13,015 bases of DNA from JAICKN01 sp036491415 (GTDB lineage Bacteria > Acidobacteriota > Terriglobia > Terriglobales > Acidobacteriaceae), in assembly GCA_036491415.1 (NCBI GenBank), contig DASXCC010000183.1, positions 1 through 13,015 of the forward strand, read 5' to 3'. Of this stretch, positions 1 to 7,027 are shown in pieces; the stretch's first letter is position 1; each line of letters begins with the position of its first letter. Made by a program: the position numbers and the translations under genes. Below the pieces are notes generated by a model that searched no databases, was not told where the DNA came from, and was given only the letters and a program-made list of their open reading frames with translations.

Positions 1-1
1 G

Positions 2-607
2 CAAGCTCTGCGTAAGCTCACGGGTATTGTTTCCAAGTCGCGCACCTGCCTGGTGTTCATCAATCAGATCCGCGAAAAGATCGGCGTGATGTTTGGCAAT
101 CCGGAAACCACGACCGGTGGCCGCGCGCTGAAGTTCTACTCTTCGGTGCGTATTGATATTCGCCGTATCGGCGCTATCAAAGATGGCGATGTCATGGTTG
201 GCTCACGCACCAAAGTGAAGATTGTGAAGAACAAAGTGGCTGCGCCATTCCGCGAGGCGGAATTCGACATCCTTTATGGAGAAGGGATTTCCCGCGAAGG
301 AGATTTACTGGATTTAGCTGCAACCCACAATATCGTGGAAAAATCCGGCTCCTGGTATAGCTACAAGGGAGAACGGATTGGCCAAGGCCGCGAGAATGCC
401 CGCGCATTCTTGAAGGAAAATAAAGATTCCCTGGCAAAGATCGAAGCGGAGGTGCGCAAGACGTTAGGATTAACTCCTCCAACCACCCCAATCGCTGTAG
501 CCCCAGGACAAGGTCAAGGTCAGCCTGCAGCGCAGACACAGAGTGCTCGTGTAACCACAATGCCGACAGGGACGGATGCTGTGAGACCTACGGCGGTCAA
601 GCGGTAA
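2..607 (+). CDS. recA: RecA recombinase, C-terminal part (5' end outside window)
   Basis: RecA forms ATP-dependent filaments on single-stranded DNA, drives strand exchange and triggers LexA cleavage in the SOS response. The reading frame is open from base 2 and the first residue seen aligns with about residue 173 of E. coli RecA, so roughly half the protein is missing. Visible are the FINQIR stretch with the ATP-sensing Gln (E. coli Gln194), the DNA-binding loop L2 (GNPETTTGG, E. coli 204-212), ALKFY with the interface Lys/Phe (216/217), and KNKVAAPF. The C-terminal domain follows (YSYKGERIGQG). The last 44 residues (bases 473-604) are Pro/Gln/Thr/Ala-rich with a single acidic residue and end in Lys-Arg, unlike the acidic tail of E. 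coli RecA. A strong hairpin terminator follows the TAA, so recA appears to end its transcription unit. Confidence 0.97.
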   Translation, partial: QALRKLTGIVSKSRTCLVFINQIREKIGVMFGNPETTTGGRALKFYSSVRIDIRRIGAIKDGDVMVGSRTKVKIVKNKVAAPFREAEFDILYGEGISREGDLLDLAATHNIVEKSGSWYSYKGERIGQGRENARAFLKENKDSLAKIEAEVRKTLGLTPPTTPIAVAPGQGQGQPAAQTQSARVTTMPTGTDAVRPTAVKR

Positions 608-638
608 ATCGTACAATAGGTCGCGAATGAAAATATTT

Positions 639-673
639 CAGGCACTGCATTTCGCAGTGCCTGATTTTTTATT
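639..673 (+). terminator. Rho-independent terminator after recA, possibly bidirectional
   Basis: A perfect 10-bp stem is formed by CAGGCACTGC (639-648) and GCAGTGCCTG (654-663) around a 5-base loop (ATTTC). It is followed on the + strand by A and six T (664-670), then ATT. This fits intrinsic termination of recA. The element lies between the convergent recA and the M13 peptidase gene. Read on the - strand the same hairpin is followed only by a broken T-rich stretch (GAAATATTTTC), so termination of the peptidase transcript here is plausible but weaker. Confidence 0.9.
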
Positions 674-702
674 GTCCGTTTTCTATGCAGTTTGTCTTTG
701 CT

Positions 703-2790
703 CTACCAGATTTTGCAGACTTTATCCGACGGCTTCACCATCGGCTGCCCGGCCTTGCAGGAAAATGCCTGACTAAACTCCGGCATGTTCACTACTACCC
801 CGTTGATACGGTGCTGCGGTGGCGAATGGGGATTGTTGATCGTCATTTCGCGCAAACGTTCTGGACGAATCTCTCCGCAATCCCATTGCGCGAATCCGAT
901 GAAGAAGCGTTGATCGGGCGTCACGCCTTCCATGGGTTGCAGGTTCTTGTCTTTGGTAGCGTCTTTCCACGCGTTGTAGGCAAGAATTTCTCCACCAAGA
1001 TCAGCGATGTTCTCTCCCAACGTCAACTTACCGTTTACGTGCATATCGTCCACGGCGATGTAGCTGGAGTATTGATCTTCCACACACTTTGCCCGCTCAT
1101 CAAACCGCTTGGCGTCTTCCGGCGTCCACCAATCTTTTAGATTTCCATGCAAATCGAACTGGCGTCCCTCATCGTCGAATGCATGGGTAAGTTCGTGGCC
1201 GATAGTGCCGCCGGTATTGCCGTAATTTGGAGCGTCATCAATTTTCGCGTCGTAAAGCGGGGGTTGCAACACCGCAGCCGGAAAATTGATGTCGTTCATC
1301 TGGGAGTTGAAATAAGCGTCCACGGTAGTAGGCGTCATGTCCCACTCACCGCGATCCACGGGCTGACCGATTTTATTGATCTGCCGGTGCGACTCGAAAA
1401 TAATCGCGTTGCGCATGTCTCCGGCAAAGTTCGTAGCAGTAATGTCCACGGAGCTGTAGTCCCGCCACTTATCGGGATAGCCAATTTTGTTGCGGATATT
1501 GTGGAGTTTGAGCAGCGCCTGCTCTTTGGTTTGCGGGCTCATCCAATCCAGCTGGTTAATGCGGATTTCCATGGCTTTCTCGATCCGCTCCACCATGTCG
1601 AGCGTGCTGGCTTTTAATTCCGGCGAAAAGACATGCTTCACATAAACTTGTCCCAACGCTTCGCCCAAGTTGTTGTCGGTGTCTTCCACACAACGCTTCC
1701 ACCGCGCAGGAGGTGTTTGCGCGCCGGCCAAATATTTTTGATAAAACTCAAAAGAGTCCTGCACGAAATCGTTGGACAGATATGGCTCGTAGGAATTCAC
1801 GAGTTCGTACGAGAGGTACGTCTTCCAATTGTTCAGCGGCTCATTCTTCAACTCGGCATTCATCTCTTTGAAGAATGTCGGAGTGGTGAGATTCACAATC
1901 TCGAAGCTGGGCGCGTTGAGGCCCTGGAAAAATCCCTTCCAGTCAAAATTCGGCGCAAGCGCTATCAGCTCCGCCAGCTTCATTTTGTTTTTCAGTCGAT
2001 TCGGATTGCGCCGCTCGACCTGAGTAAGCGAAGCTTTTGCAAGGTCGGTTTCCATGCGCATAACGGCATTCGCGTTTTTAGCGGCGACTGCGGGCGAATC
2101 ACCCATCAGCTCAAAAACTTTTTGCACGTGCTGGACGTATCTCGTCCGGATCTCTTTGGATTTGTCGTCTTGCGTCGTGTAATAGTCGCGGTCGGGAAGC
2201 CCGATTCCGCCTTGATCCAGAAACGCAATCTGCTGTTCGTTGTCGTCGAAATCCTGGTTGGAACCGGCGCCGAAAATAATCGAGCTACCCAGGACCATGA
2301 GCTGCAAATGGGCAGCCTCGACGGACAACTTCGAAAGCGAATTGACGGCGGCAATTTCATGTAATTCCGGCTGAAGCGGCTGAAGTCCAGCTTTATTTAC
2401 TCCGTCTTCGTTCATGCACGCGGCGTAGAAGTGGCCGATCTTTTGCGTAACAGGATCGCCCTCTGGAGTGGCACTGGCCTGCTCCAAAATGCCGCGCAAG
2501 AACTTCAAATTGTCTTCATAGGCCTTGTTATAGACGGCCCAAGAGCTTCGATCCGATGGAATGGGATTGATCTTCGACCAATTGCCGCATGCGTACTTGT
2601 AAAAGTTCGCGCAAGGATCGACAGTTTTATCCATAAAAGTTACGTCGAGACTGGGCGTGTAAGGCAGAGCAGCTTCGGAAGATTTCTGGTCGCTTCCGGC
2701 TGGTTGGCTCTGAGCATAGAGCGGGTTGGCGGCGGACAGGGCCAGCGAAAAAATTGCAGTGAACAAAAATAACTCGAGTTGCCTTTTCAT
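703..2790 (-). CDS. Secreted M13-family zinc metallopeptidase (neprilysin/PepO-like)
   Basis: Predicted zinc endopeptidase of 695 residues that would cleave oligopeptides outside the cytoplasm. A signal peptide is visible: basic start MKRQ, hydrophobic core at about residues 7-21, likely cut after LYA at 26; there is no lipobox. The M13 N-terminal signature DPCANFYKYACGNW follows. Catalytic features are HELTH (His532, Glu533, His536), the third zinc ligand in GENIAD (Glu593, with Asp597), the NPHSPP...HRING stretch holding the neprilysin His711/Arg717 equivalents, and a C-terminus ending in Cys-Lys-Ile-Trp as in the family. The spacing His532 to Glu593 (61) is close to neprilysin (63). The substrate-binding NAY/FY motif reads DAYF, with Asp491 where neprilysin has Asn542. 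An AAGG stands about 8 bases before the ATG. The gene stands alone, convergent with recA and divergent from coaD. The natural substrate cannot be told from the sequence. Confidence 0.95.
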   Translation of the reverse strand: MKRQLELFLFTAIFSLALSAANPLYAQSQPAGSDQKSSEAALPYTPSLDVTFMDKTVDPCANFYKYACGNWSKINPIPSDRSSWAVYNKAYEDNLKFLRGILEQASATPEGDPVTQKIGHFYAACMNEDGVNKAGLQPLQPELHEIAAVNSLSKLSVEAAHLQLMVLGSSIIFGAGSNQDFDDNEQQIAFLDQGGIGLPDRDYYTTQDDKSKEIRTRYVQHVQKVFELMGDSPAVAAKNANAVMRMETDLAKASLTQVERRNPNRLKNKMKLAELIALAPNFDWKGFFQGLNAPSFEIVNLTTPTFFKEMNAELKNEPLNNWKTYLSYELVNSYEPYLSNDFVQDSFEFYQKYLAGAQTPPARWKRCVEDTDNNLGEALGQVYVKHVFSPELKASTLDMVERIEKAMEIRINQLDWMSPQTKEQALLKLHNIRNKIGYPDKWRDYSSVDITATNFAGDMRNAIIFESHRQINKIGQPVDRGEWDMTPTTVDAYFNSQMNDINFPAAVLQPPLYDAKIDDAPNYGNTGGTIGHELTHAFDDEGRQFDLHGNLKDWWTPEDAKRFDERAKCVEDQYSSYIAVDDMHVNGKLTLGENIADLGGEILAYNAWKDATKDKNLQPMEGVTPDQRFFIGFAQWDCGEIRPERLREMTINNPHSPPQHRINGVVVNMPEFSQAFSCKAGQPMVKPSDKVCKIW

Positions 2791-2911
2791 GAATGTACCT
2801 TATGTTGATAGCTAGGATCGGTGCCCCAAAGCATATAGGAATTGCAGAACAGACAAAAAACTTTTCGCACCGCAGTCCTTATTGGACGGAAGAAACGATT
2901 GCTGGTCACCA

Positions 2912-2941
2912 TTGCTATCTTTATTGCAGGCCTAATACAAT
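2912..2941 (+). promoter_or_regulatory. Candidate sigma70-type promoter for coaD
   Basis: TTGCTA (2912-2917, 4 of 6 matches to the -35 consensus) and TACAAT (2936-2941, 5 of 6 to the -10 consensus) are separated by 18 bases. They would start transcription near 2948, about 75 bases before the favoured coaD start. They lie in the 234-base gap between the divergent M13 peptidase and coaD. No comparably good promoter for the peptidase was found on the other strand. The call rests on consensus matching alone. Confidence 0.4.
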
Positions 2942-3024
2942 CTTCTTTAGTGCGCCAGCCATAGCAAATCCTCACTGTGGATCGCTATCGGATGCCAGAC
3001 CGATTCTCAGAAAAAAGAGGCCTG

Positions 3025-3570
3025 TTGAAGAAAATCACCGCTATCTACCCTGGCTCGTTTGACCCACCGACGAACGGGCATTTGGATTTGATTGAACGGG
3101 GCAGCAAGATATTTGACCAACTCGTGGTTGCAATTTTGCGTAACCCGGATAAGAATCCGCTATTTAGCATCGCGGTGCGGCGCTATATGCTGGAAGAGTT
3201 GACCGAGAAATTTAAGAACGTCCGCATCGATACTTTCGATGGCCTGACCGTGGATTACGCGATTAAAGTAGGAGCTACAGCGATTCTGCGCGGCATTCGG
3301 GCGATCAGCGACTACGAGTACGAATTGCAGATGGCGCTGATGAACCGAAAGCTGCATCCGGAGCTAGAGACAGTTTTCATGATGCCCGCAGAAAAGTACT
3401 CCTATCTCAGTTCGCGCCTGGTGCGGGAGGTGGCGCGCCTGGGAGGAAATATTCAAGGCCTCGTTCCCGAGATGGTGGAACAGAAGTTGAAAGAAAAGCT
3501 CGATCCGGTTGCCAAACTGCACCATTCAAAACCGGGTAAAAGATCAAAAAAAGCAGGTAGAAGAAAATGA
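3025..3570 (+). CDS. coaD: Phosphopantetheine adenylyltransferase
   Basis: CoaD transfers AMP from ATP to 4'-phosphopantetheine, giving dephospho-CoA, the penultimate step of coenzyme A synthesis in the cytoplasm. The nucleotidyltransferase fold is shown by the N-terminal IYPGSFDPPTNGH stretch (nucleotide-binding TNGH at 16-19), RGIRAISDYEYE (89-100) with MALMNRKL after it, and YLSSRLVRE (127-135), the family's ISSxxVRE motif. I place the start at TTG 3025 because the family begins M-(K)-K-I-x-IYPGSFDP. AGAGG lies 4 bases upstream. GTG 2977 and ATG 2992 are in frame and would add 16 or 11 residues that the family does not have. The protein would be 181 residues, about 20 longer than E. coli CoaD because of a very basic C-terminal tail (about 164-181, rich in Lys/Arg). 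Its TGA overlaps the ATG of the aminotransferase, indicating an operon. Confidence 0.95.
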   Translation: MKKITAIYPGSFDPPTNGHLDLIERGSKIFDQLVVAILRNPDKNPLFSIAVRRYMLEELTEKFKNVRIDTFDGLTVDYAIKVGATAILRGIRAISDYEYELQMALMNRKLHPELETVFMMPAEKYSYLSSRLVREVARLGGNIQGLVPEMVEQKLKEKLDPVAKLHHSKPGKRSKKAGRRK

Positions 3571-4769
3571 CTCCAGTAACGGAAGCACCTTTAGCAGTGA
3601 AATTTGCCGAGCGTATCGGCCGCATTGAACCTTCAGCCACTATGGCTGCCGCAGCGGAAGCTGACAAGCTTCGCCAGCAGGGAATTAAAGTTGTGGACCT
3701 GACCGCGGGCGAACCGCACTTCACGACTCCGCAATACATTAAGGACGCGGCCATCGCAGCGATCCAAGCGAATTTCACAAAGTACACAGCGGCTGGCGGA
3801 ACGGCTGAGCTGCGTGACGCAATTATTCAGCGCCATGGCGCGGACTTCGGCTCCGGTTATAAGCGTGAGGAAGTCATTGCCTCCGTTGGCGGCAAGCATG
3901 TGCTGTTTAATGCCATCCAGATTCTGGTGGATCACGGCGACGAAGTCATTCTCCCCGTGCCGTACTGGGTTTCCTTTAAGGACATCGTTCGCTATGCGGG
4001 CGGAAACTGCGTTTTTTTGCAAAGTGATGAATCGCAGAATTTCCGTGTGACCGCCGAAATGGTTGCGCGCCTGGTTACGCCACGAACGAAGCTAATCATC
4101 CTGAATTCGCCGTCGAATCCTTCCGGCGCGGTCATGTCTCCGGAAGACCAGACGGAAGTCGTTCGTTTCGCGGCGGAGCGCGGTATCTGGGTGCTTTCCG
4201 ACGAATGCTATGTGTACTTGAACTACACCGGAAAGAATTTCTCCGTGGGTTCATTGCGCGAATACCACGAGCGCATCCTGGTTTGCGGATCGCTCTCGAA
4301 AACTTATGCAATGACCGGATGGCGCATGGGTTACGGCATGGCTCCTGCTTCGCTGGTAAATGCTATGACCAAATTGCAGAGTCAATCCACATCGAACCCA
4401 ACGTCCATTGTGCAAAAAGCCTCGGTGGCAGCGCTGCAGGGTTCGCAAGATTGCGTGTTGGAGATGCGGGCGGAGTACATAAAGCTCCGCGACCACATCG
4501 TGAAAGGGCTTCGCGCCATCCCGGGAATTCAGTGCAATATGCCGGAAGGCGCATTCTACGTGTACCCAAACATTTCATCGTTTCTGGGCAAGGGCGGGGT
4601 GAAGACTGCCAGCGAATTCAGCAACCGCTTGCTGCGGGAGGCCCACGTGGCTACAGTCGCGGGCGAAGGCTTCGGAACCCACGAACATGTGCGGATTTCC
4701 TATGCCACCTCGCAGGCCGAGTTGGATCGGGGGCTGGAAGCCATCCGCAAGTTTGTGTCATCGCTGTAA
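3567..4769 (+). CDS. Class I PLP-dependent aminotransferase, aspartate aminotransferase type
   Basis: Predicted cytoplasmic aminotransferase moving an amino group between aspartate (or a related amino acid) and 2-oxoglutarate. It has 400 residues, typical of the I-beta aspartate aminotransferase / prephenate aminotransferase group. The PLP-binding set is complete: Asn184 (NSPSNPSGA), Asp212 and Tyr215 (SDECY), the Schiff-base Lys245 (SLSKTYAMTGWRMGY) with Arg253, and the carboxylate-binding Arg376 (HVRISYATS). The ATG overlaps the coaD stop codon (ATGA), so translation is probably coupled. A link to CoA synthesis through aspartate and beta-alanine is possible but is inference from adjacency. 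Substrate choice (aspartate, prephenate, aromatic or other) cannot be settled by eye. Confidence 0.92.
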   Translation: MTPVTEAPLAVKFAERIGRIEPSATMAAAAEADKLRQQGIKVVDLTAGEPHFTTPQYIKDAAIAAIQANFTKYTAAGGTAELRDAIIQRHGADFGSGYKREEVIASVGGKHVLFNAIQILVDHGDEVILPVPYWVSFKDIVRYAGGNCVFLQSDESQNFRVTAEMVARLVTPRTKLIILNSPSNPSGAVMSPEDQTEVVRFAAERGIWVLSDECYVYLNYTGKNFSVGSLREYHERILVCGSLSKTYAMTGWRMGYGMAPASLVNAMTKLQSQSTSNPTSIVQKASVAALQGSQDCVLEMRAEYIKLRDHIVKGLRAIPGIQCNMPEGAFYVYPNISSFLGKGGVKTASEFSNRLLREAHVATVAGEGFGTHEHVRISYATSQAELDRGLEAIRKFVSSL

Positions 4770-4782
4770 AGTAGGATTCAGG

Positions 4783-4824
4783 CAGCCCGTCGGCCTTTGA
4801 CAGCTTCTAAGGTCGCACGGGCTG
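4783..4824 (+). promoter_or_regulatory. RNA hairpin in the leader between the aminotransferase gene and manA
   Basis: CAGCCCGT (4783-4790) pairs perfectly with ACGGGCTG (4817-4824). After one bulged base (C4816), five more pairs form between 4791-4795 and 4811-4815, one of them G-U, leaving a 15-base loop. The total is 13 pairs in the 99-base gap before manA. No T run follows, so it is not a standard terminator. It could stabilise or process the mRNA, or control manA translation. The role is inference. Confidence 0.5.
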
Positions 4825-4868
4825 ATCTGTTGGGGCCGCACCAATGCTGTAAGCCGTTCTATACATTC

Positions 4869-5873
4869 ATGGAAAAACTCTATCCGCTGCTCATGTCGCC
4901 GTTGTTCGACCCGCGTCCTTGGGGGACGACGGACCTTTCGCCGATTTATCCCAACAAACATTTTCAGGAGAAAATCGGGGAATCCTGGCTTACAGGCGAC
5001 CACTGCAAAGTCGCGAATGGGCCTTTGGCCGGAAAGTCGCTCGCGGAACTCAGCACAGAGTATGGGCGCGAGTTAGTCGGCGACGCAGCCCGCGAAGAAC
5101 ACCGCTTCCCGCTGCTGCTTAAATTCTTGTTTCCGCATGAGAAGCTCTCCGTGCAAGTGCATCCCGATGACGAATTGGCCCGCAAGATCGGACAGCCATG
5201 GGGAAAAACCGAGTGCTGGTATGTGGCGTATGCCAAGCCGGGAGCACAGATCGGACTGGGACTGAAGCCCGGCGTTACGCGCGACCAGTTTGAAAAATCC
5301 ATTTACGAAAACCGTGCCGAAGATTTACTGAACTGGGTCGATGTGTTCCAGGGAGAGATGATCTACGTTGCCGGCGGCACCGTGCATACGCTGGGGCCGA
5401 ACGCCATCATCGTGGAAACCCAGCAGCAGTCCGACATTACTTATCGTTTATATGATTACGGACGTCCGCGGGAACTGCATTTGAAAGATGGCATCGCGGC
5501 AGTGAAGGAACAGGCCGCCGCTGGCAAAGTGATGCAGTTGGAATCAGAAGATTTAAATGGCAGCGGCAACAAACATTCAGCATTGATTGCAGCGCCGTAT
5601 TTCGCAGTGGACCGCTTTCAAATGAATGGTTCGGCGCACGATTTTTCTACGCGCGATGGTTCCGGAAAATCTTCCGTGCAAATTCTGGTAGCAGTGGAAG
5701 GAACGGCTGCCATCGAAGTGGAAGGCTCCGAGGCTGTCATGCTCTGCAAAGGTGATTCCGTCGTGGTACCGGCGAGTGCGGAAAAGTTTCGGGTAAAGCC
5801 GCAAGGGTCGGCCGAGTTTTTGAAATCATCTGTCCCGGGAGCGACGCTGCCGGAGCCAAAAATCAAGATTTAA
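4869..5873 (+). CDS. manA: Mannose-6-phosphate isomerase, class I
   Basis: Interconverts fructose-6-phosphate and mannose-6-phosphate, the entry step to GDP-mannose. It is a zinc-dependent cupin enzyme of 334 residues. Zinc ligands by family comparison are Gln96 and His98 (SVQVHPDD), Glu115 (GKTECWYV) and His173 (GGTVHTLG). The QQQSDITYRLYDYGR stretch (185-199) carries the active-site Arg region. The C-terminal part (about 215-334) is a second cupin-like domain. I choose ATG 4869 because it aligns with the usual M-x-x-LYPLLL start; an in-frame TTG at 4797 would add 24 atypical residues and start inside the leader hairpin. No clear Shine-Dalgarno sequence precedes 4869. manC follows after 23 bases. 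Confidence 0.93.
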   Translation: MEKLYPLLMSPLFDPRPWGTTDLSPIYPNKHFQEKIGESWLTGDHCKVANGPLAGKSLAELSTEYGRELVGDAAREEHRFPLLLKFLFPHEKLSVQVHPDDELARKIGQPWGKTECWYVAYAKPGAQIGLGLKPGVTRDQFEKSIYENRAEDLLNWVDVFQGEMIYVAGGTVHTLGPNAIIVETQQQSDITYRLYDYGRPRELHLKDGIAAVKEQAAAGKVMQLESEDLNGSGNKHSALIAAPYFAVDRFQMNGSAHDFSTRDGSGKSSVQILVAVEGTAAIEVEGSEAVMLCKGDSVVVPASAEKFRVKPQGSAEFLKSSVPGATLPEPKIKI

Positions 5874-5896
5874 AATTTCGAATCGAGCGAGATTTT

Positions 5897-7009
5897 GTGA
5901 GTAAAAAACCTGCAAATTTCTATCCGGTCATTCTCGCGGGTGGCCGTGGCACCAGATTCTGGCCGCTGAGCCGCAAGCGTAAAGCCAAGCAACTGTTGGC
6001 CCTCGACGGCAAACAGACGATGATCCAGCAGACCGTCGCGCGGTTGCTACCTCTTTCCACGCCCAAAGATTTCTGGATCATCACCAACGAAGATTTACAG
6101 AAAGAAATCGGACGCCAGGTTCCCAAGCTGAGCAAGAAACAAATTATTCCAGAACCGGTCGGGCGCAACACCGCTCCGGCCATTGGGCTCGCGGCTTTCA
6201 TCCTGATGAAGATGGATCCCGAAGCCGTCATCGGAATGTTCCCTTCCGATCAGGTCATCAGCGACGAAAAAGCTTACCGGCGCACGATCGAAAAAGGGAT
6301 TGAGATCGCAGCCGCAGCCGAAAATATCGTAGTGCTTGGCATTCGTCCTACACGCGCGGAGACAGGTTACGGATACATCGAAGTGGGCGCCGCTTACGAT
6401 ACAGAGACTTCCCGTGTGCGCAGGTTCACCGAAAAGCCGGACGCAGTCCGTGCGGCAGGTTTTGTAAGCGAGGGCAATTATTTCTGGAACAGCGGTATGT
6501 TTTTGTGGAGTGCGCGAACCCTTGTAAATGCGATGCGCGAACATCTGCCAAAGTCCGCGCCGATTCTCGAACAGATTGCCGCCTCATTTGGTACCGCGAA
6601 ATTCGCCAGCACATTCAAGCGACTTTACCCCAAGTGCGAGAACATAAGCATTGACTATGCGGTGCTGGAGCCGCGTTCCTCCAAAGGCGAGCAGGCTTCG
6701 AGTATCTACTGCATTCCCGCGGATTTCGGCTGGAACGACCTCGGCTCCTGGACGGCGCTCCACGAACATCACGCATCCCAGCGGCAGCCCGCGGACGGCA
6801 ATCTAATCCAATCGCAGGGCGTCTTCACATTGAACGCAACCGGAAACTATGTGCATGTACCGGGCAAGTTCGTTGCGGCGGTAGGCGTAAATAATCTTGT
6901 TGTGGTTGAGACCGACGACGCTTTACTGATCACCACGCGCGAACAGGCGCAGGACGTCGGCAAAGTCGTAAAGTATCTCGACGAGAAAAAATTGAAAAAT
7001 CTGGTGTAA
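5897..7009 (+). CDS. manC: Mannose-1-phosphate guanylyltransferase
   Basis: Joins mannose-1-phosphate and GTP to give GDP-mannose and pyrophosphate. This is a 370-residue single-domain nucleotidyltransferase without the C-terminal isomerase domain of the long bifunctional enzymes; that role is provided by the separate manA just upstream. The pyrophosphorylase signature GGRGTRFWPLSR is at 15-26 with the catalytic-region Lys at 31 (KAKQ instead of the common RPKQ). FWNSGMF is at 196-202, and SIDYAVLE and GWNDLGSW follow. The start is GTG 5897; the GAGCGAGA upstream is a weak ribosome site. It lies between manA (23-base gap) and the phosphohexomutase (18-base gap), so one transcript is likely. 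Confidence 0.93.
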   Translation: MSKKPANFYPVILAGGRGTRFWPLSRKRKAKQLLALDGKQTMIQQTVARLLPLSTPKDFWIITNEDLQKEIGRQVPKLSKKQIIPEPVGRNTAPAIGLAAFILMKMDPEAVIGMFPSDQVISDEKAYRRTIEKGIEIAAAAENIVVLGIRPTRAETGYGYIEVGAAYDTETSRVRRFTEKPDAVRAAGFVSEGNYFWNSGMFLWSARTLVNAMREHLPKSAPILEQIAASFGTAKFASTFKRLYPKCENISIDYAVLEPRSSKGEQASSIYCIPADFGWNDLGSWTALHEHHASQRQPADGNLIQSQGVFTLNATGNYVHVPGKFVAAVGVNNLVVVETDDALLITTREQAQDVGKVVKYLDEKKLKNLV

Positions 7010-7027
7010 GGATTTTGCGAACTTCCC

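Noticed and set aside
685..2772. Several long + strand open frames (for example 1147-1617 and 1633-2364) opposite the M13 peptidase gene
   Set aside because: They are antisense shadows of a gene with complete M13 motifs; their translations show no recognisable domain and have no ribosome sites of note.
4797..4802. Perfect -35 box TTGACA before manA
   Set aside because: No -10-like sequence occurs at 15-19 bases downstream, and the box lies in the loop of the leader hairpin.
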